Shown piece by piece: positions 1 to 9,948 of a stretch of DNA of 64,000 nt (positions are counted from its first letter, which is position 1; every line of letters starts with the position of its first letter). The notes under the pieces were generated by a model. The model made no database searches. It saw nothing but the letters and a program-made list of their open reading frames with translations, and was not told the origin of the DNA. Source of the stretch: an uncultured Mycobacterium sp. (GTDB lineage: Bacteria; Actinomycetota; Actinomycetes; Mycobacteriales; Mycobacteriaceae); NCBI GenBank assembly GCA_900078375.1, contig FLQS01000003.1, positions 22,041 to 86,040 on the forward strand, given 5' to 3'. Both the position numbers and the translations under genes were made by a program.

Positions 1-97
1 GCAGTGCGCCGATCAAACCTGTTGCGACAGTGGTCTTCCCGATTCCCGATGCGGGAGCGCCGATCACGACCGCCGGGATGCTCGCCACGTTTACCAT
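1..97 (-). CDS. cobB: Cobyrinate a,c-diamide synthase, N-terminal fragment (runs off the window)
   Basis: Only about 32 N-terminal codons are present; the rest lies beyond base 1. The visible peptide contains the P-loop GAPASGIGKTT typical of CobB/CbiA, which amidates the a and c side chains of cobyrinate using glutamine and ATP. ATG at 97 overlaps the cobO stop codon (ATGGTAA); GTG at 88 is an alternative start giving a length nearer to known homologues. The gene follows cobO on the same strand, so the two are probably cotranscribed. Confidence 0.8.
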   Translation of the reverse strand, partial: MVNVASIPAVVIGAPASGIGKTTVATGLIGAL

Positions 98-705
98 TCG
101 ATGCCGCGCTGGCCCTTGCGGCCGGCATCCATCGGGTGTTTGACGCATTCCATCTCGGTCACCAGGTCGGCGGCGTCGATCAGTCGCTGCGGGGCGTCGC
201 GCCCGGTGATCACGACGTGCTGGCCGCCCGGCCGATTGAGGAGTACCTCGACCACCTCGTCGACGTCGACCCAGCCCCACTTCAGCGGGTAGGTGAACTC
301 GTCGAGGACATAGAAGTCATGCCGCTGTTCGGCCAGTCGGCCCGCGATTTCGGTCCAGCCCGCGGCCGCGGCCGCGGCATGGTCATCTGAGGAGTCGGAC
401 TTGCGAGTCCAGGACCAGCCTGAGCCCATCTTGTGCCACTCCACCGCACCGCCGATACCGTGCTCGGCGTTCAACTTGCCGAGTGCTGCGAACGCCGACT
501 CCTCGCCGACTTTCCACTTGGCACTCTTGACGAATTGAAACACCGCCACGCTCATCCCGGCGTTCCACGCCCGCAACGCCATTCCGAAGGCCGCGGTCGA
601 CTTGCCCTTGCCTGGCCCGGTGTGCACGGCGAGCACCGGAGTGTTGCGCCGCGCCCGCGTGGTCAGGCCATCATCAGGCACGGCGATCGGCTGGCCCTGC
701 GGCAT
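91..705 (-). CDS. cobO: Cob(I)yrinic acid a,c-diamide adenosyltransferase
   Basis: The 204-residue protein matches CobO/BtuR corrinoid adenosyltransferases, which transfer the 5'-deoxyadenosyl group of ATP to Co(I) corrinoids. The P-loop GPGKGKST lies at residues 30-37, and the segment YVLDEFTYPLKWGWVD is characteristic of the family. Length is normal. It sits between a chelatase-like gene upstream and cobB downstream, so this is a cobalamin operon. ATG at 705 is about 20 bases from the preceding stop codon. Confidence 0.93.
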   Translation of the reverse strand: MPQGQPIAVPDDGLTTRARRNTPVLAVHTGPGKGKSTAAFGMALRAWNAGMSVAVFQFVKSAKWKVGEESAFAALGKLNAEHGIGGAVEWHKMGSGWSWTRKSDSSDDHAAAAAAGWTEIAGRLAEQRHDFYVLDEFTYPLKWGWVDVDEVVEVLLNRPGGQHVVITGRDAPQRLIDAADLVTEMECVKHPMDAGRKGQRGIEW

Positions 706-725
706 CGTCGGTCCCCTTCCAACAC

Positions 726-2546
726 TCAGGCCGCGCGGCGTACGGCCTGTGCCAGATAGTCTGCACGCAGCTGCTCCAATTGCAGCAGTGGGGCTTCCAG
801 ATGCTCGGCCAAATCAGCGGCCAAGCCCAGCCGGACGTACGACGTCTCGCAATCCACCACCACCGCGGCAGCACCCTCGGCCACCAGCCGACGAGCCGCA
901 GAACGGCTGCGCCCCAACGGATCCGAACCACCGGTGGCGCGGCCGTCGGTGAGGACCACCACCAGCGGGCGCCTGGTCCGGTCGCGCACTCGCTCACGGA
1001 CCACGACGTCGCGGGCGGCCAGCAGTCCCTGCGCCAGCGGCGTGGTGCCGCCGGTGTCGAACCGCGTCAGCCGGCGCGAGGCGATATGCGCCGACGTCGT
1101 CGGCGGCAACAGGACCCGCGCACCGTCCTGACGGAACGTGATGACGGCGACCTTGTCACGGCGCTGGTAGGCGTCACGCAACAACGACAGTGCCGCGCCG
1201 GTCACCGCGGACATCCGGTCCCGCGCGGCCATCGACCCCGACGCATCGACGACGAAGATCACCAGGTTGCCTTCCCTGCCGACCCGGACCGCCCGGCGAA
1301 TGTCCTCGGGTTGCGGACGCAGCCTGCCGTTCCCGGCCGCGTTGAGCACGGTGGCGAATAGATGTAACCCATGGCCCTGCTCGGGGGCGTCGGTGGCGGT
1401 GACCACCGCCCCGGACCGGTTGCGCGCCCGCGAGCGACGGCCGGGGGTGCCCTCCCCCACCCCGGGCACGGTCAGCGCCCGGGTGCGAAAGGTCGCCGCG
1501 GGCGGCGCGGAGGGCTTCGATGCGGAAGACGACGAATTACCTTGCGGTGCAGACGGCCCCGACGATCCGTCGCTTGCCTGTCCGCCGCCGGGCGGGTCTG
1601 GGTCGGGTTCCGACTCCGGCCCACTTTCGGTGGCGGCCAGGGCCTCGTCGAGCTGCGCGGGGTCAAGACCCGGATCATCGAACGGGTCGCGCCTGCGCCG
1701 GTGCGGCAACGCCAGCTCGGCGGCCACCCGAATATCCTCCTGCGCCACGGTTTGCGCTCCCCGCCAGGCCGCGTGCGCCACCGCGGTGCGCGCCACCACT
1801 AGATCGGCGCGCATCCCGTCGACGTCGAAAGCCGCGCACAGCGCCGCGATCCGGGTCAGCTCGGCGTCGGGCAGCACAACATCGGCGACCCGGTCACGAG
1901 CGGCGCCGATCCGGCGGGCCAGCTCGCTGTCCTGCTCGGCGTGCCGTGCGGCGAAGCCGGCCGGGTCGGCTTCGTAGGACAGCCGCTGGCGGATCACCTC
2001 ACTGCGCACCGCCACATCGCGAGAGGCGTGCACGTCGACGGTCAGCCCGAACCGGTCCAGCAGCTGCGGACGCAGTTCGCCCTCTTCGGGATTCATGGTG
2101 CCGATGAGGATGAAACGCGCCTCATGGGAGTGCGATATCCCGTCGCGCTCGATGTGCACCCGGCCCATGGCGGCGGCGTCGAGCATGATGTCGACGAGGT
2201 GGTCGTGCAGCAGGTTGACCTCGTCGACGTAGAGGACACCGCCGTGCGCCCGGGCCAACAAGCCGGGCGAGAACGCATGCTCGCCGTCGCGCAGGACCTT
2301 CTGCAGATCCAGTGAGCCGACGACCCGGTCCTCGGTCGCCCCGATGGGCAGCTCCACCAGTCGCGAGTCCGCATCGACCTGCGCCAGGATCGCGGCCAGC
2401 GCCCGCACCGCCGTCGACTTCGCGGTGCCCTTCTCGCCGCGGATCAGCACACCGCCGATCTCGGGGCGCACCGCGCACAGCACCAGGGCCAGTCGCAGCT
2501 GCTCGTGTCCGACGATCGCGCTGAACGGGTAAGGGGCGGCGCTCAC
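726..2546 (-). CDS. Magnesium/cobalt chelatase-like AAA+ ATPase with VWA domain (ChlI/ChlD fusion)
   Basis: This 606-residue protein has an N-terminal AAA+ module and a C-terminal von Willebrand A domain. The AAA+ part shows Walker [10 protein letters not shown] at residues 37-45 and the Walker B segment [11 protein letters not shown] low-complexity Ser/Pro/Gly linker follows. The VWA domain carries the MIDAS motif in [11 protein letters not shown]. It corresponds to the Rv2850c type, annotated as a magnesium chelatase although mycobacteria make no chlorophyll. Its place beside cobO and cobB suggests a role in cobalt handling for B12, which is inference. GTG at 2546 overlaps the upstream GNAT stop by four bases (GTGA). 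The reading frame is open further upstream, but that stretch overlaps the GNAT gene and shows no homology. Confidence 0.88.
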   Translation of the reverse strand: MSAAPYPFSAIVGHEQLRLALVLCAVRPEIGGVLIRGEKGTAKSTAVRALAAILAQVDADSRLVELPIGATEDRVVGSLDLQKVLRDGEHAFSPGLLARAHGGVLYVDEVNLLHDHLVDIMLDAAAMGRVHIERDGISHSHEARFILIGTMNPEEGELRPQLLDRFGLTVDVHASRDVAVRSEVIRQRLSYEADPAGFAARHAEQDSELARRIGAARDRVADVVLPDAELTRIAALCAAFDVDGMRADLVVARTAVAHAAWRGAQTVAQEDIRVAAELALPHRRRRDPFDDPGLDPAQLDEALAATESGPESEPDPDPPGGGQASDGSSGPSAPQGNSSSSASKPSAPPAATFRTRALTVPGVGEGTPGRRSRARNRSGAVVTATDAPEQGHGLHLFATVLNAAGNGRLRPQPEDIRRAVRVGREGNLVIFVVDASGSMAARDRMSAVTGAALSLLRDAYQRRDKVAVITFRQDGARVLLPPTTSAHIASRRLTRFDTGGTTPLAQGLLAARDVVVRERVRDRTRRPLVVVLTDGRATGGSDPLGRSRSAARRLVAEGAAAVVVDCETSYVRLGLAADLAEHLEAPLLQLEQLRADYLAQAVRRAA

Positions 2547-3046
2547 GACTGGTCGGTTTCGGTGCCGGTATCCGATGTCGCCGGCCAAGCGGCTCCGGTG
2601 GTACGCCGCACCATCGGCACGTGCGGTATGCCGTCTTCGACGAATTCGGCTCCGGCGGCGACAAAGCCGTGCCGGGCATACATCTCGGCGAGGTAGGTCT
2701 GGGCGTCGATCCGGCACAGGTAGTCGCCGACCTCGGCGATCGCGGCCTGAAGCAGCCGGGTGGTGTGGCCCTGGCCGCGGGCGGCGCGCTGGGTGCAGAC
2801 CCGGCCGATTCGGAACGTCTTCTCCCCGCCGGCGTGCTCCTCCATCAGCCGCAAGGTGGCGATCACCGTGCCGTCGGGCTGCTCCAACCAGAAGTGCCGG
2901 GTCTCGGCCAGCAGGTCACGACCGTCCAGCTCCGGATACGGGCAGGCCTGCTCGACGACGAACACCTCGACCCGCAGCTTCAACAGCTCGTAGAGGGTCG
3001 CCGCGTCGAGGTCCTTGGCCCAGAAGCGGCGTAAGGCGACCGTCAC
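2543..3046 (-). CDS. GNAT family N-acetyltransferase (ElaA-like)
   Basis: The protein has 167 residues and starts [20 protein letters not shown]. It has the ElaA-type N-terminus ([24 protein letters not shown]) and a GNAT acetyl-CoA loop at [20 protein letters not shown]. The substrate cannot be told from sequence. GTG at 3046 overlaps the mqo stop by four bases, and its own stop overlaps the chelatase start by four, so mqo, GNAT and chelatase appear translationally coupled. Confidence 0.88.
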   Translation of the reverse strand: MTVALRRFWAKDLDAATLYELLKLRVEVFVVEQACPYPELDGRDLLAETRHFWLEQPDGTVIATLRLMEEHAGGEKTFRIGRVCTQRAARGQGHTTRLLQAAIAEVGDYLCRIDAQTYLAEMYARHGFVAAGAEFVEDGIPHVPMVRRTTGAAWPATSDTGTETDQS

Positions 3047-4614
3047 ACCACCCCCGCGGGTTCCGGGCTTCCGGAACCCGATGCGACGGGTGCGATCTCG
3101 GGCCCCGCCGTAAGTGCGGCGCGGGCGGCGTCGGCTCGGCTTTCCAGCCCGAGCACCTTGGTGCCGTGCGCCCACACCTCGGCGAACAGCTTCGGGTTCT
3201 CCGAGAGCTTGGTGCCCAGCGAGGGCACCATCTCCTTGAGCTTGGGCAACCAGCCCTGGTAGCGGTCGGCGAAGCAGCGCTCCAAGACCTCGATCATCGC
3301 CGGGACGGCAGTGGAGGCACCCGGTGATGCACCGAGCAGACCGGCGATCGACCCGTCCGCGGCGGACAGCACCGTGGTGCCGAACTCGAGCACACCGAGT
3401 TTCTTGGCATCGCGGCGGATCACCTGCACACGCTGGCCGGCGACGTCGATCTCCCAGTCGGAATCTCTTGCAGTCGGGGCGAAGTCGCGCAAGTTGTCGA
3501 CCCGATCGGCCTCGCTGAGTGCGAGCTGGCCGATGAGGTACTTCAGCAGGCCCATCTCGGTCAGCCCGACACCGATCATCGAGGCGAGGTTGTTGGGCTT
3601 GACCGACAGCGGCAGATCGGTGACCTTGCCTTCCTTGAGGAACTTCGGCGACCAGCCGGCGAACGGGCCGAACAACAGCCACGAACGTCCGTTGATCACG
3701 CGGGTGTCCAGGTGCGGCACCGACATCGGCGGGGCGCCCAGCGGCGGCAGGCCGTAGACCTTGGCGTGGTGCGCCGCCGCCAGCTCGGCGTCGCCGGTGC
3801 GCAGCCACTGGCCGCTGACCGGGAAGCCGCCGTAGCCCTTGGCCTCGGGGATGCCGGCCTTCTGGAGCAGCGGAAGGGCGCCACCGCCGGCACCGACGAA
3901 CACGAACTTGGCCGACAGCTTGCGCTTCTGGCCGGTGCGCCGGTTGTGGATCTTGACGGTCCAGCCGCCGTCGGACTCCTTGTGCAGGTCGAGTACGTCG
4001 TGGCCGAACAGCGTGGTCATGCCGCGCTGGGTTCCGTAGCCGAGCAGCTGGCGGGTCAGGGACCCGAAGTCGACGTCGGTGCCGTCTTCGGTCCAGTTCA
4101 GGGCGACCGGGTCGGAGAAATCCCGGCCCTTGGCCATCAGCGGCAGGCGGCGGGTGAACTCGTCGCGGTCGTCGATGAACTCCATCGTGGCGAACAGCGG
4201 GTTGCGCACCAGGGTGTCGCGGCGGCGGCGCAGGTAGTCGATGTGCTCGGCGCCCTGCACGAAGCTGACGTGCGGGATGGGGTTCAGGAAGCTGCGGACG
4301 TCGGGCAGGATGCCGTTCTCGTGCGCGTAGCTCCAGAACTGGCGGGTGACCTGGAACTGCTCGTTGACGTTGATGGCCTTGGCAATGTCGATGGTGCCGT
4401 CGGCATTTTCCGGGGTGTAGTTGAGCTCGCACAGCGCCGAGTGGCCGGTGCCGGCGTTGTTCCACGGATCGGAACTCTCGGCGGCGGCCGCATCGAGGCG
4501 CTCGACCAGCGTGATCGACCACTCCGGTTGGACCAGCCGCAGCAGCGCCCCCAGCGTCGCGCTCATGATTCCCGCGCCAACCAGCACCACGTCGGTCTTG
4601 GTGGTATCAGACAC
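3043..4614 (-). CDS. mqo: Malate:quinone oxidoreductase
   Basis: This 523-residue flavoprotein oxidises malate to oxaloacetate and passes electrons to the quinone pool at the inner face of the membrane. It begins with the FAD-binding motif [15 protein letters not shown], followed by the Mqo signature [17 protein letters not shown]. Length is typical of the family. It is the first gene of a minus-strand run mqo-GNAT-chelatase-cobO-cobB. The 132-base gap upstream separates it from a divergent hydrolase gene. Confidence 0.95.
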   Translation of the reverse strand: MSDTTKTDVVLVGAGIMSATLGALLRLVQPEWSITLVERLDAAAAESSDPWNNAGTGHSALCELNYTPENADGTIDIAKAINVNEQFQVTRQFWSYAHENGILPDVRSFLNPIPHVSFVQGAEHIDYLRRRRDTLVRNPLFATMEFIDDRDEFTRRLPLMAKGRDFSDPVALNWTEDGTDVDFGSLTRQLLGYGTQRGMTTLFGHDVLDLHKESDGGWTVKIHNRRTGQKRKLSAKFVFVGAGGGALPLLQKAGIPEAKGYGGFPVSGQWLRTGDAELAAAHHAKVYGLPPLGAPPMSVPHLDTRVINGRSWLLFGPFAGWSPKFLKEGKVTDLPLSVKPNNLASMIGVGLTEMGLLKYLIGQLALSEADRVDNLRDFAPTARDSDWEIDVAGQRVQVIRRDAKKLGVLEFGTTVLSAADGSIAGLLGASPGASTAVPAMIEVLERCFADRYQGWLPKLKEMVPSLGTKLSENPKLFAEVWAHGTKVLGLESRADAARAALTAGPEIAPVASGSGSPEPAGVV

Positions 4615-4693
4615 CGCTTCGTCGTCCTTTACTCGTGACAGCTGTACAGATAGTCAGGTTATCCCGAGTGACACTCAGTTATTCGGGAGAGTC

Positions 4694-4730
4694 GCCAGCA
4701 CCACACCCCGATGTAGCCAGCACCACACCC
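4694..4730. repeat. Short tandem direct repeat GCCAGCACCACACCC x2
   Basis: Two identical 15-base copies at 4694-4708 and 4716-4730, with a 22-base period, lie just upstream of the hydrolase GTG at 4747. About two helical turns separate the copies, which would suit a regulator binding the same DNA face. No matching copy was noticed elsewhere in the window. Confidence 0.6.
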
Positions 4731-4746
4731 GGTTAGGGTAGGGCGT

Positions 4747-5799
4747 GTGACGGCAGCTCGGGCCGAATGGGCCGACGATGTCCTTCCCGGTTACCAACAG
4801 GCCACCATGGCGTTGGGGCCGGACCCCGACGGCGAAGGCGATTTGTTCGCCACGCTGGTGCGCCGCGCTGACGGTGCGCCGGCCGCGCACACTGTGCTGG
4901 CGGTGCACGGATTCACCGACTATTTCTTCAACACCGAATTGGCCGACCACTTCGCGGCCGCCGGGTTCCGGTTCTACGCGCTGGACCAACACAAGTGCGG
5001 CCGGTCCTGGCGCGAGGGCCAGACGCCGCATTTCACCACCGACCTCGCCCGCTACGACCGTGAGCTGGAGCGGGCCGTCGAAATCATCACGACCGAGAAT
5101 GCTCGACCCGATGTCGCCGGCCGAGCGGCTCCGGCCACCACGATCCTGGTGTACGGCCATTCCGCCGGCGGGCTGATCGTGTCGCTGTGGCTGAACCGGG
5201 TGCGTAGGCGCCATGCGACGGCAGCGCTATCCCTCGGGGGTCTGGTGCTCAACAGTCCATGGCTGGACTTGCACGGCCCCGCGATCCTGCGGACCCGGCT
5301 GACGTCGACGGCGATCGGCGCGATGTCGCGGGTGCGTAAGACCCGCGTGGTGCGCGCTACCAGCAAGGGCGGTTACGGGCTGACGTTGCACCGCGACTAT
5401 CACGGCGAGTTCGACTACAACCTGGTGTGGAAGCCGCTGGGCGGCTTCCCGGTCACCTTCGGCTGGATCCATGCCATTCGCCGGGGCCACGCCACCTTGC
5501 ATCGCGGCGTGGATGTCGGTGTACCGAACCTGATCCTGCGATCCGACCACAGTGTGACCGAGAGTGCCGACGCGTCGGCCATGCAGCGTGGCGACGCCGT
5601 GCTCGACGTCACCCAGATCGCGCGCTGGGCGGGTTGTATCGGCAACCGCACCACCGTCGTTCCGATCCGCGACGCCAAACACGACGTGTTCCTGTCGCTG
5701 GCCCAGCCCAGGCTCGAGTCCTATCGCGAACTGGACTCCTGGCTGGATTTCTATCGTGCGCATCTGGAATCGGCCGCGTCGTCCGCGGACCGGAGATAA
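4747..5799 (+). CDS. Alpha/beta hydrolase (monoacylglycerol-lipase-like)
   Basis: This 350-residue protein corresponds to the Rv2854 type by position and sequence. It has the oxyanion motif HGFTDYFFN near residue 58, the nucleophile elbow GHSAGG, a candidate acid in LRSDHSVTES and a catalytic His in DAKHDVFLS. No signal peptide is visible, so it is probably cytosolic. The substrate is unknown; a lysophospholipase or monoacylglycerol lipase role is the family default. It lies ten bases upstream of mtr, and the two genes are probably cotranscribed. Confidence 0.85.
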   Translation: MTAARAEWADDVLPGYQQATMALGPDPDGEGDLFATLVRRADGAPAAHTVLAVHGFTDYFFNTELADHFAAAGFRFYALDQHKCGRSWREGQTPHFTTDLARYDRELERAVEIITTENARPDVAGRAAPATTILVYGHSAGGLIVSLWLNRVRRRHATAALSLGGLVLNSPWLDLHGPAILRTRLTSTAIGAMSRVRKTRVVRATSKGGYGLTLHRDYHGEFDYNLVWKPLGGFPVTFGWIHAIRRGHATLHRGVDVGVPNLILRSDHSVTESADASAMQRGDAVLDVTQIARWAGCIGNRTTVVPIRDAKHDVFLSLAQPRLESYRELDSWLDFYRAHLESAASSADRR

Positions 5800-5809
5800 G
5801 GGGATTTCG

Positions 5810-7259
5810 TTGCAGCACTTCGATATCGCGATCATCGGAACCGGCTCGGGCAATTCGATCATCGACGAGCGCTACGCCGGCAAGAAGATCGCGATCTGCG
5901 AGCAGGGCGTATTCGGCGGCACCTGCCTGAACGTGGGGTGCATCCCGACCAAGATGTTCGTCTACGCCGCCGAGGTGGCCCAGACGGTGCGGGAGTCCGC
6001 GCGTTACGGCGTCGATGCCCATATCGACGGCGTGCGCTGGAACGACATCGTCTCGCGGGTCTTCGGCCGCATCGACCCGCTGGCGTCCGGCGGCGAGCAC
6101 TATCGGCGTTCGCTGCCGAATGTGACTGTCTTTGACAGCCACACCCGCTTCACCGGCCGCACCGAGACCGGCTACCGGCTGCGCACCGAGAAGGGCGAGG
6201 AGTTCACCGCCGAGCAGGTGGTGATCGCCGCGGGTGCCCGGGCGATGATTCCCGAGGCCATCGCGGGCTGCGGGGTGCAGGTGCACACCAGCGACACCAT
6301 CATGCGCATACCCGAACTGCCTAAGCACCTGGTGATCATCGGCGGCGGGTTTGTCGCCGCCGAGTTCGCGCACGTGTTCTCCGCGCTGGGCACCCGAGTG
6401 ACGATCGTCATCCGCGGCGGCGGCATGCTGTCGCACTGCGACGACACGATCTGTGAGCGGTTCACCGACATCGCGAGCAAGAAGTGGGAAATCCGCAGTC
6501 ACCGCAACATGATCGGGGCGCACCACGAGGGTGCACAGGTCGTCATCGAACTCGACGACGACTCCTCAGTGGCGGATGCGGGCCACCGCCGCATTGGCGG
6601 CCGAGCGGCGCGCCGACGCGGTGCTGGTGGCGACGGGCCGGATCCCCAACGGCGATCTGATGGACCTGGATCTGGCCGGCGTGGACGTCGACGAAGATGG
6701 CCTGGTCGTGGTCGACGAATTCCAACGGACCACGGCGCGAGGCGTTTTCGCGCTCGGCGACGTGTCATCCAAATATCAGCTCAAGCACGTCGCCAACCAC
6801 GAGGCCCGGGTGGTGCGGCACAACCTGCTCCAGGACTGGGATGACACCGACTACCTGATGCCGTCGGATCACCGCTTCGTGCCGTCGGCGGTATTCACCG
6901 ACCCGCAGATCGCGTGCGTGGGGCTGAGTGAAAACGAGGCGCGCGCCGCTGGTTACGACATCAAGGTCAAGGTGCAGGACTACGCCGACGTGGCCTACGG
7001 CTGGGCGATGGAAGACACCACCGGCATCGCCAAGATCATCGTCGAGGCGGACACCGGCGTGATCCTGGGCGCCCACATCATGGGCCATCAAGCGTCGTCG
7101 TTGATCCAGCCGCTGATCCAGGCGATGAGTTTCGGGCTGGCCGGCCAGGACATGGCCCGCGGCCAGTACTGGATCCACCCGGCACTCCCCGAGGTGATCG
7201 AGAACGCACTGCTGTCGCTGTGCGGCGAGCCGCCCTGGCCAAAGGGCCGCCGGCACTAG
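5810..7259 (+). pseudogene. mtr: Mycothione reductase, interrupted by a +1 frameshift
   Basis: The product would be the NADPH-dependent flavoenzyme that reduces mycothiol disulfide. From TTG at 5810 (GGAGATAAGGGG upstream serves as ribosome binding site) the frame encodes the FAD motif IIGTGSGN, the redox pair C39/C44 in GGTCLNVGC, and the NAD motif IIGGGFVAAEFA. Near 6570 homology moves to another frame, which continues with [24 protein letters not shown] and the C-terminal catalytic HPALPE. Removing one G from the GGG at 6580-6582 joins the two halves into one protein. Both halves are otherwise intact. This is either a sequencing error at a G-run or a recent real lesion; a loss of Mtr would be surprising but is not excluded. 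Confidence 0.85.
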
Positions 7260-7262
7260 CTT

Positions 7263-8003
7263 CTACCGCGCGGGAACGGTGAAACCCCAGGGCAATTCGA
7301 GCCGGTGGGCGGCCAGCAGCTCGCTGTCGGACAGCACCGCGGTGATGGTGTCGTCGGCGACCACCGCGCCATGATCCAGGACGATCGCGCGATCACACAG
7401 CTGCGCGGCATACGGCAGGTCATGGGTGACGACCAACATCGTGGCAGGCAGCAGCGCGAGTGTTTCCGCCAATTCGCGGCGGGCCACCGGATCCAGGTTG
7501 GCCGACGGTTCGTCGAGCACCAGGATCTCCGGCTCGCAGGCCAGCACTGTAGCCAGCGCCGCGCGCCTGCGCTGACCGCCGGACAGGTGCGCGGGACTGC
7601 GCTCGGCGTGCTCGGTCATCGACACCACGTCCAGTGCGGCAGCCACCCTGGCAGCCAGTTCGTCACCGGTCACCCCGAAGTTGGCCGGGCCGAACGCGAC
7701 GTCCTGGGCCACCGTCGGCATGAACAGCTGGTCGTCAGGGTCTTGGAACACCAGCCCGACCCGGCGCCTGATATCGCGAAGGGTCTTGCGCGCCAGGGTG
7801 ATCCCGCTGATCTCCACGGTGCCGGAGGTGGCGGTGAGCACACCGTTGAGATGCAGCATCAGTGTGGTCTTGCCCGCCCCGTTGGGCCCGAGGATGGCCA
7901 CCCGCTCGCCGTGGGCGATGCACAGATCGACACGGTCGAGCGCCATGCGGCCGTCGGGATAGCGGTAGTGCAGGCCCGCCACCCGGATCGCCGGCGCGGT
8001 CAT
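7263..8003 (-). CDS. cbiO: ECF/cobalt-type ABC transporter ATP-binding subunit
   Basis: The 246-residue protein is an ATPase of the CbiO/EcfA family. Walker A is GPNGAGKTT, the Q-loop is FQDPDDQLFMPTV, the signature is HLSGGQRRRAALA and Walker B is ILVLDEPSANLDP, all in normal order. ATG at 8003 overlaps the cbiQ stop codon (ATGA). It is the last gene of cbiM-PDGLE-cbiQ-cbiO and would energise Co2+/Ni2+ uptake. The gene converges with mtr, with only three bases between them. Confidence 0.92.
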   Translation of the reverse strand: MTAPAIRVAGLHYRYPDGRMALDRVDLCIAHGERVAILGPNGAGKTTLMLHLNGVLTATSGTVEISGITLARKTLRDIRRRVGLVFQDPDDQLFMPTVAQDVAFGPANFGVTGDELAARVAAALDVVSMTEHAERSPAHLSGGQRRRAALATVLACEPEILVLDEPSANLDPVARRELAETLALLPATMLVVTHDLPYAAQLCDRAIVLDHGAVVADDTITAVLSDSELLAAHRLELPWGFTVPAR

Positions 8004-8776
8004 CGCAGTACCCAGGCCGAGGCCGCCACCGCGGCCGCTGCCACTGCGGGCGTCAGCGCGTACGCCCACTGGGCACCCGACGCGCGCGGCCCGGCACCGA
8101 CGATCGCCAGCTCGGGGACCTTGCCGTCGAACCCGCGTGACGTCATGGCCAGGTAGACGCGTTCACCCCGTTCATAGGACCGAAGGAACAGCGCACCAAC
8201 GCCTTTCGCGATCGCGCCGGCCTGATGCATAGCGCGCGGGGAATCGCCGCGAGAGATCCGCGCCATCCGCATCCGGCTCACCTCGGCCGACAGCAGGTCG
8301 ATGTAGCGGATCATCAGCACGAGCATCGAGGTCACCAGGCCCGGCACACCGAGCCGGCTGAGCGCCAGTGGCAGTTCCCGCGCCGAGGTGGTGGCCGCAA
8401 CGGTCAGCGACGCGGCCACACCCAGCGTGCCCTTGACGACGATCCCCCATGCCGCCCACAGCCCGGTCACCGACAACTGCACGCCCGCCACGTCGACGCG
8501 CGCACCACCCTCGGCGAACGGCAGCAGCACGGCCAGCACGATGAACGGCGCCTCGATGAGCATCCGCGGCAGGATCCAGCGCAGCGGGATACCGGCGACC
8601 CGCCAGAGCACCAGCACGATCGCCGCGTAGAGCGCGAACGGCCAGATCATCTCCCGCGGGGTGGCCACCACCGCCAGAACGAACAGCACCAGACCGACGA
8701 TCTTGACCTCGGCGGGTGCCCGGTGCACCACCGATTGGCCGTCCCGGTACAGCGGGTGGGAGTGCCCGGCGCCCAT
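8000..8776 (-). CDS. cbiQ: ECF transporter transmembrane subunit CbiQ/EcfT
   Basis: This 258-residue membrane protein has several hydrophobic helices (for example the stretch after residue 25) and the cytosolic coupling region MRMARISRGDSP, with the Ala-Arg-rich motifs that contact the ATPases. A C-terminal hydrophobic helix closes the protein. It couples CbiO to the substrate-binding CbiM. ATG at 8776 follows the upstream gene by three bases. Confidence 0.92.
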   Translation of the reverse strand: MGAGHSHPLYRDGQSVVHRAPAEVKIVGLVLFVLAVVATPREMIWPFALYAAIVLVLWRVAGIPLRWILPRMLIEAPFIVLAVLLPFAEGGARVDVAGVQLSVTGLWAAWGIVVKGTLGVAASLTVAATTSARELPLALSRLGVPGLVTSMLVLMIRYIDLLSAEVSRMRMARISRGDSPRAMHQAGAIAKGVGALFLRSYERGERVYLAMTSRGFDGKVPELAIVGAGPRASGAQWAYALTPAVAAAAVAASAWVLR

Positions 8777-8779
8777 GCC

Positions 8780-9136
8780 TCAGCCCTTGGCGCGGCGGGT
8801 GCGCGCGATCAACCAGAACGCCCCGAAGGCGATGGCGAGTACGACGACGGCGCCGATGATCCCGGCCAGTCCGCTGGTGGCCGGGTGGCCGAAGATTGTG
8901 TAGTCGGCCAGCGGCGAAACCGACATCGGGTGCTCGGTCGCGTGCTGGGCGATGCAGTTGCCGGTCAGTTGTTCACCGTGGCCGGTCTCGACGACCTGGC
9001 AGCCCTGCAACGTGGCCGAGTCCAGTCCGTCCGGGCTCGAGCTGGCGAAGTAGGACACCACTCCCGCGATCAGCAGGATCGCGACGCCGAAGGCTGCCCA
9101 GAACTGCCAGCGCCGGGCCACTGCCGCGGCGTTCAC
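8780..9136 (-). CDS. PDGLE-domain membrane protein, CbiN-like subunit
   Basis: The 118-residue protein has an N-terminal helix, the segment SSPDGLDSATLQGC and a C-terminal helix. The PDGLE domain replaces or accompanies CbiN in many cobalt/nickel ECF transporters and is often fused to CbiM; here it is separate. GTG at 9136 overlaps the cbiM stop codon (GTGA). Its position between cbiM and cbiQ supports the assignment. Confidence 0.85.
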   Translation of the reverse strand: MNAAAVARRWQFWAAFGVAILLIAGVVSYFASSSPDGLDSATLQGCQVVETGHGEQLTGNCIAQHATEHPMSVSPLADYTIFGHPATSGLAGIIGAVVVLAIAFGAFWLIARTRRAKG

Positions 9137-9840
9137 GCGGGCACCACGGCACGATCGCGGCCCCGGCGTAGCAAATACACGAGGTCGGGCCGGGACCGGG
9201 CGACGGCCATCACGGTCACCGCGGTGATCAGCCCCTCCCCGATTCCGATGAGCACATGGGTGCCGAGCATGTACGCCACCACCGTCGACAGCGATGTCGG
9301 CGCGGCACCGCCGATCGCATATTCGACAACGAATCCCATTGCGGCACAGACCGTTCCGATCACCGCGGCAATGAAGCCCACGGCCCCCAGCGCGGGGACC
9401 GACGGCTCGGCGCTGCGCCGTCGCACCAGGGCATAGAGCACCAGCGCCGTCGTGTACCCCGCGGCTACGCCGATCAGGGCCATGTTGGTGATGTTCATTC
9501 CGAGTGCGGTCACGCCGCCGTCGGCGAACAGCAACGACTGCACGACCAGCACGATGGTGATACACAGCACGCCGGTGTACGGGCCGACCAGGATCGCAGC
9601 CAGGGCGCCGCCGAGCAGGTGCCCGCTGACCCCCGGCAGGATCGGGAAGTTGATCATCTGGACCGCGAAGATGAAGGCCGCGACGAGGCCGGCCAACGGA
9701 ACCGCGCGCTCGTCGAGTTCGGTTCGCGCCCGCCAGCCGCAGAACGCCACCACGGCGATGGCCAGGATCCCGAAGAGCACCGAGGTCGATGCGTTGACCA
9801 GACCGTCGCTCATATGCATGGCCGTGATCTGGACGCTCAA
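9133..9840 (-). CDS. cbiM: Cobalt/nickel-specific S component CbiM
   Basis: This 235-residue membrane protein contains the metal-binding N-terminal MHMSDG motif of CbiM/NikM, in which the free N-terminus and His bind Co2+ or Ni2+. Family segments VQMINFPILPGVSGHLLGGALAAILVGP (discontinuous homology) and LIGIGEGLITA are present. TTG at 9840 has a well-placed GAGGAGG; ATG at 9819, directly before MSDG, is an alternative and would put the metal-binding His at position 2, as the chemistry requires unless the N-terminus is processed. First gene of the ECF module. Confidence 0.92.
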   Translation of the reverse strand: MSVQITAMHMSDGLVNASTSVLFGILAIAVVAFCGWRARTELDERAVPLAGLVAAFIFAVQMINFPILPGVSGHLLGGALAAILVGPYTGVLCITIVLVVQSLLFADGGVTALGMNITNMALIGVAAGYTTALVLYALVRRRSAEPSVPALGAVGFIAAVIGTVCAAMGFVVEYAIGGAAPTSLSTVVAYMLGTHVLIGIGEGLITAVTVMAVARSRPDLVYLLRRGRDRAVVPA

Positions 9841-9906
9841 GCGTGCCTCCTCGCAATGCGGTCTCCAGATCCCCGTCCCCGCTTGGGAAGCCTAGGCGCG
9901 CTGCCG

Positions 9907-9930
9907 ATATCTGTCTACCTGTACAGATAT
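9907..9930. promoter_or_regulatory. Perfect inverted repeat ATATCTGT-N8-ACAGATAT, candidate ArsR operator
   Basis: Two perfect 8-base arms (9907-9914 and 9923-9930) separated by eight bases lie about 65 bases upstream of cbiM and just after the end of the arsR-family gene. The size suits ArsR/SmtB metal-sensor operators. The site lies in the cbiM leader and would let the adjacent regulator control the importer; that link is inferred. Confidence 0.6.
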
Positions 9931-9948
9931 TCGAATGAACCGACCAGC

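Noticed and set aside
2547-2717. N-terminal extension of the chelatase gene
   Set aside because: It lies inside the GNAT gene, has Arg-rich shadow composition and no homology; GTG 2546 gives exact four-base coupling.
9841-9948. Possible cobalamin riboswitch upstream of cbiM
   Set aside because: The gap is only about 108 bases and lacks a recognisable B12 box (GCCACTG-type) or the long conserved core; the dyad and ArsR gene explain regulation better.
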